Assembly: GCF_003194585.1 (NCBI RefSeq)
Contig: NZ_QHKZ01000002.1
Span: 62,001 to 126,000 of the forward strand
DNA: 64,000 nt
Direction: 5' to 3'
Source of the DNA: Nocardioides daejeonensis
Lineage (GTDB): Bacteria; Actinomycetota; Actinomycetes; Propionibacteriales; Nocardioidaceae
The translations under genes and the position numbers were made by a program. Below the pieces are notes generated by a model. The model worked only from the letters and a program-made list of their open reading frames with translations. It had not been told where the DNA came from and searched no databases. Positions 1 to 8,861 of this stretch are shown piece after piece (positions within the stretch are counted from its first letter, which is position 1; each line of letters opens with the position of its first letter).

Positions 1-631
1 CCGGACGGTCGCTCTCGGGGATGTCGATGTAGCGAGGCGAATCGGGTCGCAGCAGGTTGTGCAGGCCGATCCGGTAGGCGGCCAGCACCTCGTCCGGCGA
101 GGGCGCGAGGTCGAGCCGGCCACCACCCCAGATCACCACAGGTGTGATCACGTAGCCGGAGCGCGTCGGGTAGTCGTCGAGCAGTCCGAGCACCTCGCTG
201 CGCGGCAGCGGGACGCCGAGCTCCTCGTGGGTCTCCCGGAGCGCTGCGTCGACGGCGTCCTCGCCTTCGTCGAGCCGGCCGCCGGGGAGCGCCCACTGGG
301 CCGCGTGGGCGCGCAACCGCGACGAGCGTCGGCAGAGCAGGAAGGCGGCCCCGCCGGAGACGTTCTCCATCCGACCGTCCAGCCCCTGGGCACCGCCGGG
401 GATCTGGTCCATCGCACGGATGTCCCACGGAGCCGGGTCGATCCGGTCCTCCCCCACCTCCGAGTCGACGAGGACGACGGCTACGGCAGCACGACGCCGG
501 TCGTCGAGCGGCACCTCCCGGCGGACGTGCCCCGACAGGTGTCGGTGCACCCGCTCCTTGAGCTCGCCGTCGTAGGGCACCACCGGGGGTACCTCGACCT
601 GCTGACCTGCCTGGGGGTCCCGCACCTGCAT
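1..631 (-). CDS. NUDIX hydrolase, CoA pyrophosphatase-like (C-terminus beyond window)
   Basis: The protein runs off the left edge, so its C-terminus is missing. A complete Nudix box is visible (GGRLDEGED, then RETHEELG), which binds the metal and positions the nucleoside-diphosphate-X substrate for hydrolysis. The sequence before the box (LLCRRSSRLRAHAAQWALPGG) resembles bacterial CoA pyrophosphatases, but the exact substrate is an inference. The ATG at 631 is preceded by an AAGG-type ribosome site. It is the last gene before a TetR regulator on the same strand and shows no obvious link to it. Confidence 0.75.
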   Translation of the reverse strand, partial: MQVRDPQAGQQVEVPPVVPYDGELKERVHRHLSGHVRREVPLDDRRRAAVAVVLVDSEVGEDRIDPAPWDIRAMDQIPGGAQGLDGRMENVSGGAAFLLCRRSSRLRAHAAQWALPGGRLDEGEDAVDAALRETHEELGVPLPRSEVLGLLDDYPTRSGYVITPVVIWGGGRLDLAPSPDEVLAAYRIGLHNLLRPDSPRYIDIPESDRP

Positions 632-678
632 CTCCACCTTGCTCCGAGGCGCTTGGTCGCGCGCTTTCGAGCGCCAGC

Positions 679-1293
679 CTAGGCCTGCAGCAACATCGGC
701 ATCAGGCCGCGCACCTGCTCGCGCAACCGGTCGAGCACGTCCTCGCGCTCACAGAGGTGCTCCAGCAGCGCCTGCTGGAACAGGCCGTCGAGCAGACCGT
801 AGGCAGCATGAGGGGTGAGAGCAGGCTCGCGGCCCGACAGGGCGGCGTACGTGCTGACGACCCGCCAGATCATCTCCTCGAGGGTCTGGTCGATCTGCAG
901 GACCGCCTCGCGCAGGCTCTCCTCGAACATGCTCTGCGAGCGCAGGTCGTACCAGAGCCGGTGCATCGGCGCCTCGTCGACGATGGTCTCGACGAGCTTG
1001 TCGGCGAACGCTGCGACCAGGCCGTCAGCGGTTGTCGCGTCGGCCACGACACCGTCGTAGCGATGCACGCAGGTGGCCTTGTAGTGACGCACGCAGTAGA
1101 CGATCAGGTCGAGCTTGTCGCGGAAGTAGTAGTGCACCACCCCGTGGGAGAACTCGGAGTTGTTCGCGATCTCCCGGAGGCTGGCGCGCGCGTAGCCCAG
1201 GTCTCCCAAGGTCTGCAGGGCGGATTCGGCGAGGGCCCGTCGACGCTCGTCGTGCTTGTCGGCGGGCGTACGACGCGCAGTTGCGGTCGTCAT
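679..1293 (-). CDS. TetR/AcrR family transcriptional regulator
   Basis: The N-terminal 60 residues form a typical TetR helix-turn-helix (ASLREIANNSEFSHGVVHYYFRDKLDL), followed by an all-helical ligand-binding domain of usual length (204 aa in total). I start at the ATG at 1293, because residues upstream of it in the frame do not look like a TetR N-terminus. It is divergent from the SDR operon starting at 1438, and two palindromes lie between them, so it probably represses that operon and itself. The ligand is unknown; an acyl-CoA is plausible given the ligase in the target operon. It is not recognisably KstR or KstR2. Confidence 0.85.
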   Translation of the reverse strand: MTTATARRTPADKHDERRRALAESALQTLGDLGYARASLREIANNSEFSHGVVHYYFRDKLDLIVYCVRHYKATCVHRYDGVVADATTADGLVAAFADKLVETIVDEAPMHRLWYDLRSQSMFEESLREAVLQIDQTLEEMIWRVVSTYAALSGREPALTPHAAYGLLDGLFQQALLEHLCEREDVLDRLREQVRGLMPMLLQA

Positions 1294-1347
1294 GGCACCG
1301 GAGAGTACCCCCTCGACGCTCCTTTGTGACGCACTGACAACGAATGT

Positions 1348-1385
1348 CTTGACGCTTGTCATGAAAAATCTTGACAGTCGTCAAG
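1348..1385. promoter_or_regulatory. Two tandem palindromic operators, probably for the adjacent TetR regulator
   Basis: CTTGACAGTCGTCAAG (1370-1385) is a perfect inverted repeat with 6-bp arms and a 4-bp spacer. CTTGACGCTTGTCATG (1348-1363) is the same element with one mismatch. The centres are 22 bp apart, about two helical turns, so two dimers would sit on the same DNA face. They lie in the divergent region between the TetR gene and the SDR operon. Confidence 0.6.
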
Positions 1386-1437
1386 GAAACGGAGTTGTGT
1401 GTCTTGCATCACCCCAACGACAGAGGAGTCGCACCTC

Positions 1438-2226
1438 ATGACCGAACCAGAACTCGCCGGGCGCAAGGCGCTGGTGACCGGCGGAGCCCAGGGACTGGGC
1501 AAGAAGTTCGCGGAGTTCCTGACCGCGGCCGGCGCCACCGTGGTCGTCGCCGACCTGCAGGACGACAAGGGCAAGGAGGTCGCCGACGCGGTCGGCGGTG
1601 CCTACGTCCATCTCGACGTCACCGACGACGCCTCGTGGGAGGCCGGGATCGCCTCCGCCGTGGAGCAGGTCGGTGGGCTGGACATCCTCGTCAACAACGC
1701 GGGCATCGAGATCGCCAGCCTCTTCGTCGACCTCGACCCCGACGTGCTCCGCCGGATCTTCGACGTGAACGTCGTCGGCACCTCCCTGGGCGTGAAGCAT
1801 GCCTTCCGGACGATGGGGCCGGGCGGCGCCGCGGGCCAGGGCGGCGCAGTCATCAACATCGCCTCGGTCGCCGCGACCATCGCCTTCCCGGCGCTGTCGG
1901 CGTACTCCGCGTCGAAGTCGGCCGTCGACCGGCTCACTCGGGTGGCGGCGATGGAGAGCGGCAAGCTCGGACTCGGCGTACGCGTGAACTGCGTGTGCCC
2001 GGGTCTGGTGCCCAACGAGATGGGAGCGGGCCTGGCCAACGAGATGACCAGGCTCGGCTTGTTCCCTTCGCCCGAGGAGGCCGTCGCCGGCGTCGTCGGG
2101 CTGACCCCCTCCGGCCGCCTGGCCACCGAGGAGGAGATCGCGGACGCGGTCGTCTTCCTCGCCTCCGACCGCTCCAAGTTCATCAATGGCGTCGCCCTCT
2201 CGGTCGACGGCGGAATGGGAATGTGA
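1438..2226 (+). CDS. SDR family NAD(P)-dependent oxidoreductase
   Basis: This is a classical short-chain dehydrogenase of 262 aa. It has the N-terminal cofactor motif TGGAQGLG, the NNAG motif, a catalytic Ser in INIASVAA, and YSASK with the catalytic Tyr and Lys. The C-terminal LSVDGGMGM is typical of the 3-oxoacyl-ACP reductase or 3-hydroxyacyl-CoA type. The ATG at 1438 places the cofactor motif at the usual distance from the N-terminus. It is first in a tight operon with a saccharopine dehydrogenase-like gene (6-nt gap) and an acyl-CoA ligase, so it probably oxidises a hydroxylated CoA-linked or alicyclic substrate. The substrate cannot be read from the sequence. Confidence 0.85.
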   Translation: MTEPELAGRKALVTGGAQGLGKKFAEFLTAAGATVVVADLQDDKGKEVADAVGGAYVHLDVTDDASWEAGIASAVEQVGGLDILVNNAGIEIASLFVDLDPDVLRRIFDVNVVGTSLGVKHAFRTMGPGGAAGQGGAVINIASVAATIAFPALSAYSASKSAVDRLTRVAAMESGKLGLGVRVNCVCPGLVPNEMGAGLANEMTRLGLFPSPEEAVAGVVGLTPSGRLATEEEIADAVVFLASDRSKFINGVALSVDGGMGM

Positions 2227-2232
2227 TCACCG

Positions 2233-3363
2233 ATGCCTGAAAAGAAGCCCGTCATCGTCTACGGCGCCTCCGGCTACACCGGGCGACTGGTCTGCGAGTA
2301 CCTGCGCGAGTACGGCGTCCCGTTCATCGCCGCCGGGCGCGACGTCGGCAAGCTGAAGGCCTCCATGGAGTCGAACGTCGCCGGGATCGAGACCGCCGAC
2401 TACGAGATCGTCGAGGTCGGCCACGACGTCGCCTCGCTGACCGAGCTGTTCCGCGGCGCCTCGGTGGTCTGCAACACCGTCGGCCCGTTCAGCAAGCACG
2501 GACCCGAGGTGGTGGAGGCGTGTCTCGCTGCCGGCACCCACTACCTCGACACCACCGGCGAGCAGGACTGGCTGATCACCTGCGACGAGAAGTACGGCGC
2601 CGACTTCGCGGCCGCCGGCCTGCTCCTCTCCCCCGGGCTCGCCCAGATGTACACGACCGGTGAGATCGCCGCGGAGCTCTGCCTGGAGAAGCCGGGCCTG
2701 GACACGCTCGACATCGCGGTCTTCTGGGGCGGCTCGCCGACGATCGCCTCGACCCGCACCATCCTGGTGAACGCCGCAACGTCGGCGGCGCACTACCTCC
2801 AGCAGAACCAGTACGTCGAGTTCGACCCGTCGCAGGGACTCGTGCCGCTGGTCGTGCCGGGCCAGCACGAGCTCGCGCAGTCGCTGCCGTGGGGCGGCAC
2901 CTCGCATCCCGTCTGGTATCGCAAGGACCCGCGGGTCGCCAACTGCAAGGCACAGGGCGGGGTCTTCAACGCCGCGCTGATGAACGGCGTCCCCCAGATC
3001 GTCGCGGGAGCGCTCGAGGCGACCAAGGACATGAGCGAGAGCGACCGCGACGCGGCCCTGACCGCCACCGCGGCGCAGGTCATGAACCAGATGCCGCCGC
3101 GCGAGAACCCGCGGCTCAACAAGTCGCTGGACTCCGTGCACGCCTCTGGGCCGCTGGGGCGCGCACACTGCGTGATCCATGGCAACCAGAACTACAAGCA
3201 GACCGGGATGCTCCAGGCGTACGCCGCGTACTCGTTGCTCCAGCAGCCGCCGTTGCGGGTCGGCTTCTCCTCGGGCTGCAAGGCGTTCGGCCACCGGGAG
3301 CTGCTCGGCCAGCTGCGCGCGTTCGGCCTGGTCTCCGAGCCGGTGCTGACGGTCGAGGGCTGA
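2233..3363 (+). CDS. Saccharopine dehydrogenase-like NAD(P)-binding protein (DUF5938-like)
   Basis: The 376-aa protein opens with a Rossmann motif (IVYGASGYTGRL) and a segment typical of saccharopine dehydrogenase-like and trans-acting enoyl reductase proteins (VVCNTVGPFSKHG, then GTHYLDTTGEQDW). The C-terminal half is the DUF5938-type region found in actinobacterial and aromatic or lipid catabolic clusters. It probably acts as an oxidoreductase or isomerase on a lipid intermediate, but no reaction can be assigned. It sits 6 nt after the SDR and 4 nt before the ligase, so all three genes are very likely co-transcribed under the TetR regulator. Confidence 0.75.
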   Translation: MPEKKPVIVYGASGYTGRLVCEYLREYGVPFIAAGRDVGKLKASMESNVAGIETADYEIVEVGHDVASLTELFRGASVVCNTVGPFSKHGPEVVEACLAAGTHYLDTTGEQDWLITCDEKYGADFAAAGLLLSPGLAQMYTTGEIAAELCLEKPGLDTLDIAVFWGGSPTIASTRTILVNAATSAAHYLQQNQYVEFDPSQGLVPLVVPGQHELAQSLPWGGTSHPVWYRKDPRVANCKAQGGVFNAALMNGVPQIVAGALEATKDMSESDRDAALTATAAQVMNQMPPRENPRLNKSLDSVHASGPLGRAHCVIHGNQNYKQTGMLQAYAAYSLLQQPPLRVGFSSGCKAFGHRELLGQLRAFGLVSEPVLTVEG

Positions 3364-3367
3364 CCCG

Positions 3368-4906
3368 GTGCGACTGGTCGACTACCTTGACAAGGGCGCG
3401 TCGCTCGACGGCGGCGCGCCCTGCCTGGTCCGCGACGGGCGGACGTGGACCTACGACGAGACCTCCGCGCTCGCCGGCCGGATCGCGTCCGCCCTCGTGG
3501 CCCGGGGCGTGCACCCCGGCGACAAGGTCGCGATCCTCTCAGCCAACGATCCGGTGGCCTTCACCTGTGTCTTCGGGATCAGCCGGGCCGGCGCCGTGTG
3601 GTGCCCCATCAACCCGCGCAACGAGGCGAGCGAGAACCGTGAGCTGCTGGAGCTCTTCGAGTGCACGACGCTGATCTTCCAGGCGGCGTACGCCGGGTTG
3701 GTGGCGGAGATCCGCAGCGACCTCCCGGGCGTCACCACGCTGGTCTGCCTCGACGATGCGCCGGAGTGGGCCCTGTCGTGGGAGGAGTTCCTCGCCGGTG
3801 GCGACGGCGTCGAGCCCGTTGACCGCCCGGCTGACGACGACCTGGCGATGATCGTCGGCACCGGTGGCACCACGGGGCGCCCCAAGGGGGTGATGCTGAC
3901 CGGCACGAATCTCGAGACGATGACGGCGATCACGCTGATGAGCTACCCGTGGCCCGCGCCGCCGGCCCGCCCGACGTACCTCGCGCTGGCGCCGCTCACC
4001 CACGCCGCGGGCGTGCTCTGCTTTCCGGTGCTCGCCTCCGGCGGCTCGATCGTGGTGATGCGCAAGCCAGACGTCGGCGGCTTCCTGGCGTCGATCGCCG
4101 AGCATCGGGTGACGCACACGTTCCTACCGCCGACGCTGATCTACATGGTGCTCGACCATCCCGAGCTGGAGTCGACGGACCTCTCCAGCCTGGAGTGCTT
4201 CTGGTACGGCGCCGCCCCGATGTCGGCGCGCCGGCTGGAGGAGGCGCTCACCCGGATCGGCCCGGTGATGGCTCAGCTCTTCGGGCAGACCGAGGCGCCG
4301 ATGATGATCTCGACGATGGCGCCACGCGACCACTACCTCCCCGACGGCTCGGTGGCTCTCGAGCGCTTGTCTTCCGCCGGGCGGCCAGCGCCGCTGGTCA
4401 CGGTAGCGATCATGGCGGACGACGGGAGTCTGCTCGCTGCGGGTGAGCGGGGCGAGATCGTGGTGCGCAGCTCCCTGGTGATGCGCGGCTACTTCAAGAA
4501 CCCCGACGCGACGGCTGAGGCGTCGGCCCACGGCTGGCATCACACCGGCGACATCGGCTACCTCGACGACGAGGGCTTCCTCCATGTCGTCGACCGCGCC
4601 AAGGACATGGTGATCACTGGCGGCTTCAACGTCTACTCCACCGAGGTGGAGCAGGCGCTGATGGCCCACCCCGCCGTCGCCGACTGCGCCGTCATCGGCT
4701 TGCCGGACGAGAAGTGGGGTGAGCGCCTGACCGCCGTGCTGCAGCTGCGCCCCGGCCAGTCCGTCACGCCGGCCGAGGTGCAGGCCTTCGTGAAGACCCG
4801 CATCGGCAGCGTCAAGACTCCCAAGCAGATCGAGGTCTGGGACGACCTGCCTCGGTCGAAGGTCGGGAAGGTGTTGAAGACGGAGATCAAGGCGACGCTT
4901 GGGTGA
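3368..4906 (+). CDS. Acyl-CoA synthetase (AMP-forming), FadD type
   Basis: This 512-aa adenylate-forming ligase has the P-loop-like GTGGTTGRPKG, the A5 motif LFGQTEAP, the YxxTGD-type motif (HHTGDIGYLDDEG), DRAKDMVITGG, and the C-terminal catalytic Lys region (PRSKVGKVLK). The protein would activate a carboxylic acid to its CoA thioester. Within this window its closest relative is the FadD8-like ligase at 14156-15796 (shared THAAGVL/SHAGAAF and FGQTEAP/YGQSEAP). The start is GTG 4 nt after the previous stop. As the last gene of the TetR-controlled operon it probably supplies the CoA ester on which the two dehydrogenases act. Confidence 0.85.
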   Translation: MRLVDYLDKGASLDGGAPCLVRDGRTWTYDETSALAGRIASALVARGVHPGDKVAILSANDPVAFTCVFGISRAGAVWCPINPRNEASENRELLELFECTTLIFQAAYAGLVAEIRSDLPGVTTLVCLDDAPEWALSWEEFLAGGDGVEPVDRPADDDLAMIVGTGGTTGRPKGVMLTGTNLETMTAITLMSYPWPAPPARPTYLALAPLTHAAGVLCFPVLASGGSIVVMRKPDVGGFLASIAEHRVTHTFLPPTLIYMVLDHPELESTDLSSLECFWYGAAPMSARRLEEALTRIGPVMAQLFGQTEAPMMISTMAPRDHYLPDGSVALERLSSAGRPAPLVTVAIMADDGSLLAAGERGEIVVRSSLVMRGYFKNPDATAEASAHGWHHTGDIGYLDDEGFLHVVDRAKDMVITGGFNVYSTEVEQALMAHPAVADCAVIGLPDEKWGERLTAVLQLRPGQSVTPAEVQAFVKTRIGSVKTPKQIEVWDDLPRSKVGKVLKTEIKATLG

Positions 4907-5183
4907 GGTGAGGATCGCGGAGGCCGGATCGCGTTCACCTCCGTACCACTGAGAACAAATCGTGCACCGCTGGCATGACCTGGCGCGTACGACACCGCTA
5001 CTGGGAACATCACTCCACCCAGAATGACGCGGGTGGCATGTGCGGCGCCAGCCGGGAACAGCGGGAACTCGTTCTGTCGCAGGATTCCGCCGCAGCGGAC
5101 CACTCGTGACGCCTCCTCCGCGGGGCGCTGTCCGGGTGAGCACCATAGGGTTGGCCTCTCAGCACGAACACGGAGGAATCGGC

Positions 5184-6968
5184 ATGGCACAGAGGCAGGG
5201 CTCGTCAACGCAAGACGCACCGGGCTACGCGGCGTTCGAGAGCCGCGACGACCTGGCGGAGTACGGCGACAACGCGCTGTTGCTCTTCGTCGCCCAGTTG
5301 CGGCTCGGCTTCGACGACGTCGACACGTTCGCGTCCAACTGCCTGACGGACAGCAACAATGATAAGAAGTGCGACCTCGTCGCTGTCTCGGCCGACAAGC
5401 AGCGGATCGTGCTGGCCCAGGGCTACATGTCCAAGACCACCTCCGGCGAGGCGCCCGCGAACAAGGCGAGTGACCTGAACACCGGGGTCAGTTGGCTTCT
5501 TTCCGGTGATCTCGACGGTCTGCCCGAGACACTTCGAGGCGCAGCGCAGGAGGTGCGCGACGCCCTCGCTGGGGACGAGATCCGCGAGCTCCAGCTCTGG
5601 TACGTCCACAACCGCCAGGAGTCGAAGAACGTCGCCGACGAGTTGACACAGGCCCTGAGGACGGCGGACGGGATCATCAAACGGGAATTCCCGGACCGCG
5701 ACGTCGACGTCTCCGCCGTCGAGATCGGTCGGGCCGCGCTGGAGGAAGAGTACGCCCGGATGCAGGCCCCCATCCTCGTATCAGACGAGTTCACTTTCGA
5801 CGTCCCGGGTGGCTTCGAGATCGAGGCTGCGGACTGGAGCGCTTTCTCGACTGCCGTCGAGGTGACGGCCCTGAGGACCCTCTGGGAGACACACAAGACC
5901 AAGTTGATGTCGCCGAACATCCGCGACTACCTCGGCGTAGTCCGTTCGAGTGGCAACATCAACTTCGGCATCAAGGAGACGGCGAAGGGGCAGCCGGACA
6001 ACTTCGCGATCTTCAACAACGGGATCACCGTGCTGGTCAATGACTACGAGTTGCAGTCCGGGGACGACGAGGGGAAGCAGAGTCTCCGCATCGAGGGCGC
6101 GGGCATCGTGAACGGCGGCCAGACCACCGGCGCGCTCGGCAGTCTGAACCCGACCGAGGCCGAGTCGACCGCGGGCGCAATGGTCATGGCGCGCTTCGTT
6201 AAGTGCACGAACACCGCGGTTCTGGGCGACATCGTGAAATACAACAACACCCAGAACAAGGTCGAGGCCACGGACTTCCGCAGCAAGGACGCCGTGCAGG
6301 ACCGGTTGCGGAAGGAATTCGAGACCGTCCCGGACGCCGACTACCGAGGGGGTCGACGCGGCGGCGCCACCGACGCGATCCAGCGTTCGAAGACGCTCGT
6401 TCCGGACTCCTCCGTCGCGCAGGCCCTCGCTGCCTTCCACGGCGAACCGAACCTCGCCTACAACGAGACGCGGAGCATTTGGGACAACGACGCCGTCTAC
6501 TCGCGTGTCTTCCGCGACGCCGTCACCGCAACCCACATCGTGTACGCCTACGGCCTACTGAAGGCGATCGAGCAGGCCAAACTGAAGATCCTCGGCATCG
6601 CGGAGGACGAGCGGACAGACGCCCAGAAGAGGCACGCGGCGTTCTTCAGCGCCCGCGGGTCGAACTACCTGCTGCTGGCGGCCATCGGTTCGTGCATCGA
6701 GACGATCCTGGGAGTCGCGGTAGCGGACCGCCACTCGCTGCGGTTCAAGAAGAACCTGTCGCCCGCGCAGTCGACCGCGGCGTGGCAGCCAGTGGTCGAT
6801 CTGGCGATGGCGTTCTCGGGTCACCTGGCGCCCGCGACGGACCGTGGCTTGAAGGCCCAGGATCGAGTGAAGAAGGCGATCGAAGACTTCAGCTCCATGC
6901 TCGAGGCTGTTCGGTCGGCGAATCCCGTTCCGTTCGACGCGCTCGCCGCGGCGACCCAGAAGGCTTAA
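5184..6968 (+). CDS. AIPR family protein (abortive infection/phage resistance type)
   Basis: The 594-aa protein has the AIPR hallmark NFAIFNNGITVLVN followed by IVNGGQTTGAL (about residues 280-320), known from phage-resistance proteins of the PF10592 type. The N-terminal 90 residues look like a restriction-like fold: KKCDLVAV followed by IVLAQGYMSK resembles the D...(E/Q)xK strand pair, but Tyr replaces the usual Lys. The start is ATG 5184, because GGAGGA lies at 5172-5177, six bases upstream. Codon use is less GC-rich than in the catabolic genes. It is followed by a transposase relic and a convergent SIR2-like gene, which supports an accessory defence role. Its trigger and target are unknown. 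Confidence 0.8.
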   Translation: MAQRQGSSTQDAPGYAAFESRDDLAEYGDNALLLFVAQLRLGFDDVDTFASNCLTDSNNDKKCDLVAVSADKQRIVLAQGYMSKTTSGEAPANKASDLNTGVSWLLSGDLDGLPETLRGAAQEVRDALAGDEIRELQLWYVHNRQESKNVADELTQALRTADGIIKREFPDRDVDVSAVEIGRAALEEEYARMQAPILVSDEFTFDVPGGFEIEAADWSAFSTAVEVTALRTLWETHKTKLMSPNIRDYLGVVRSSGNINFGIKETAKGQPDNFAIFNNGITVLVNDYELQSGDDEGKQSLRIEGAGIVNGGQTTGALGSLNPTEAESTAGAMVMARFVKCTNTAVLGDIVKYNNTQNKVEATDFRSKDAVQDRLRKEFETVPDADYRGGRRGGATDAIQRSKTLVPDSSVAQALAAFHGEPNLAYNETRSIWDNDAVYSRVFRDAVTATHIVYAYGLLKAIEQAKLKILGIAEDERTDAQKRHAAFFSARGSNYLLLAAIGSCIETILGVAVADRHSLRFKKNLSPAQSTAAWQPVVDLAMAFSGHLAPATDRGLKAQDRVKKAIEDFSSMLEAVRSANPVPFDALAAATQKA

Positions 6969-7204
6969 CCTCGACCCGCAGGACCGGTGCGTATGGCAGA
7001 CCGGCAACGCGGAGTTCTACTTCTCCGAGGAATAGAGGTCGCGACCCCGGACGGGGCTACTCCACGAACTGGTGTCAATCTGATGTAGCCCAATCCGCCG
7101 CAATCGTCGCGCCCTGGCCGACAAGCCTGCAGGTTCCTATCTGCAGGCAACTAACCCGGATCGTTCACGGCTCGGTGGCGTGATCGGCGCGTAGAAGCAC
7201 CGAA

Positions 7205-7500
7205 GTGCCCTCTGAACAGGGGAAACTTGGACTTGTCGAAGGTGGTCTGTCCGTTACGGCCGATGGTGGTCACGACCGCGGCCAGGTGCTGGTCGACGTC
7301 GCGGTGATGCTCACTGACGGCGGCGAGGCGATCGCCCAGGTCCCTCGCCCCCACCGCCGAAAGCTGCTGATCCGTAGCGACGGTGCCGGTGCGTCCCACG
7401 GGCTTCTCGACTGGCTCACCGAACAGGGCAAGGTCCGTGGCCGCAGCGTGGGTTCGCGATCACCGAGAAGCTCCGCGACAATCGGCCACGCTTTGTCACC
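7205..7500 (+). pseudogene. IS1380-family transposase remnant, internally deleted and frameshifted
   Basis: Two pieces typical of IS1380-type transposases are joined. VLVDVAVMLTDGGEAIA belongs near the N-terminus of such proteins, and LLIRSDGAGASHGLLDWL belongs in the middle of the catalytic region, so several hundred bases between them are missing. At about 7450 a base appears to be lost in the G-run, because the expected continuation GFAITEKLRDN is found one frame over. No intact terminal repeats were found. The relic lies between the AIPR and SIR2-like genes and marks past mobility of this islet. The family assignment is from memory of conserved motifs. Confidence 0.6.
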
Positions 7501-7508
7501 TCTTCTAT

Positions 7509-8636
7509 TCACCGCGCGATCCAGTTCATCGCATCGGTCTCTGCGATCAGATCGGTCGCAGTGATGTAGGGCGTGGACATCGGCATGGCGACTCGGCTGC
7601 TTGCGAACGTCGAGAATCCGTCTGCCGAGATTGCGTACCTGCCGAACCTTTGCGTGGACCACAACTCGTCAACCGTCGCCATCGCTGCAACCTCATGTTC
7701 CGCCACCACCAGGAGCCGGCACCCCGGCTTCAGGTGAGTCGCCATCAGGTCGAGAAAGTGCCTCTCGCGCCCGCGCCACCCAACTGTTACAACGGTGGTC
7801 ACGTCGCCGAGGTCTCTAGCGAGCGCATCGAGATGAGATTTAGGGCAAGAGAACGTGGCTTTGGACCGCGCTGGAACGGCTAGAGCGGGCAGCCAGTAGG
7901 TATGATTCTGTGAGTCTCTGTGAGGGTCGCCGTCCTCCGGATCATCAACGCGATAGTCATTGGGCAGCCACTCGAGATTCGCGGCTAGCTCGATGAGAAC
8001 GTGAAGAACATCGTCTGGCTCCTGCTCTCCCAGCCAGAGATCTTGAGCCAACTTGGCTGCTTGGCTCCAGTTCACGGACCCGTGCGGTTTGTACAGGTGC
8101 ACTTCAGGCGACGAGATGTAGTCCTCGATCTCCCGGAACCTCTTACCGTAGACATCCTGGATGGCATACTCCAGCAGTCGGTCATAATTGAACGTCACGA
8201 ATCTCGCGCCTTGGCCACTCTGCTCGACTACCGGGGCCAGCTCGTTGAGCAGGGACACGTAGTTCGTCTGACCCACGGCATCCTCATGCCATTGATCTGG
8301 GAGTTTCGTCAGGAGACGCGACAAGTACGCCCGCAGCGCCGTCAACTGTGGCTGCAGAGCGCTGAACGACTGCCTCTCGCTCTGGTACGTCTCCAGAACC
8401 TCCTCAATATCGTCGCCCGCGGCCGCCGCACTCCTGAGATGCATAAGCAACGGGCTGGCGCGTACGAACTCAAGAGCACAGTCCCTTGCCTCACGGCTGG
8501 ACGGCTCAAAGAGGCGCGTAGCCAGGGGCGGTCGCCACTCGCCGTCCTGCATCCGCTCCTCATGCGGATCGAGAATGAAGCGCCGCTTCGGGTCGCTGTC
8601 GAACGACGCGCCCGCGCCAAAGATGAACATGAACAC
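7509..8636 (-). CDS. SIR2-like domain protein, candidate NAD-binding defence effector
   Basis: This 375-aa protein has the spaced motifs of bacterial SIR2-like proteins: FIFGAGASFD at the extreme N-terminus, FVTFNYDRLLE in the middle (about residue 147) and LYKPHGSVNW (about residue 182), which hold NAD and the catalytic histidine in the SIR2 fold. Such domains act as NADases in several antiphage systems. Here NAD cleavage is an inference. The GTG at 8636 is used because an in-frame stop lies shortly upstream and the motif must be near the N-terminus. It is convergent with the AIPR gene and lies 225 nt downstream of two small membrane-protein genes on the same strand. Confidence 0.75.
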   Translation of the reverse strand: MFMFIFGAGASFDSDPKRRFILDPHEERMQDGEWRPPLATRLFEPSSREARDCALEFVRASPLLMHLRSAAAAGDDIEEVLETYQSERQSFSALQPQLTALRAYLSRLLTKLPDQWHEDAVGQTNYVSLLNELAPVVEQSGQGARFVTFNYDRLLEYAIQDVYGKRFREIEDYISSPEVHLYKPHGSVNWSQAAKLAQDLWLGEQEPDDVLHVLIELAANLEWLPNDYRVDDPEDGDPHRDSQNHTYWLPALAVPARSKATFSCPKSHLDALARDLGDVTTVVTVGWRGRERHFLDLMATHLKPGCRLLVVAEHEVAAMATVDELWSTQRFGRYAISADGFSTFASSRVAMPMSTPYITATDLIAETDAMNWIAR

Positions 8637-8861
8637 AAGAGCATCGTGCCTCGTGCGCGCTTACCCTGCCCGCGGCGCGCTCATCGACATGCATTCAAGT
8701 GGTCGAAGCCGTCGCAGCAGCTACTCGGGCGTGTGACCAGTGATCAAACACAGCCCGCGGGGCAATCGCGCACCTGACCACTCGTGGGCGCCTCATTCCG
8801 CGACAGCGGCCAGCGTCATACCGCCGCCAATGCCCGCATCGCAGAAGCGGCGCCTCGGTGG

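Noticed and set aside
4907..5183. Possible gene or promoter in the gap before the AIPR gene
   Set aside because: No frame with a start and coding bias, and the TAGGGT at 5146 lacks a fitting -35.
6970..7035. Short frame ending WQTGNAEFYFSEE after the AIPR gene
   Set aside because: It has protein-like composition and may be a relic, but it is under 25 codons with no start or recognised family.
8731..8751. Imperfect palindrome GTGTGACCAGTGATCAAACA upstream of the SIR2-like gene
   Set aside because: Arms match only at the ends and around TGA/TCA; too weak to call an operator.
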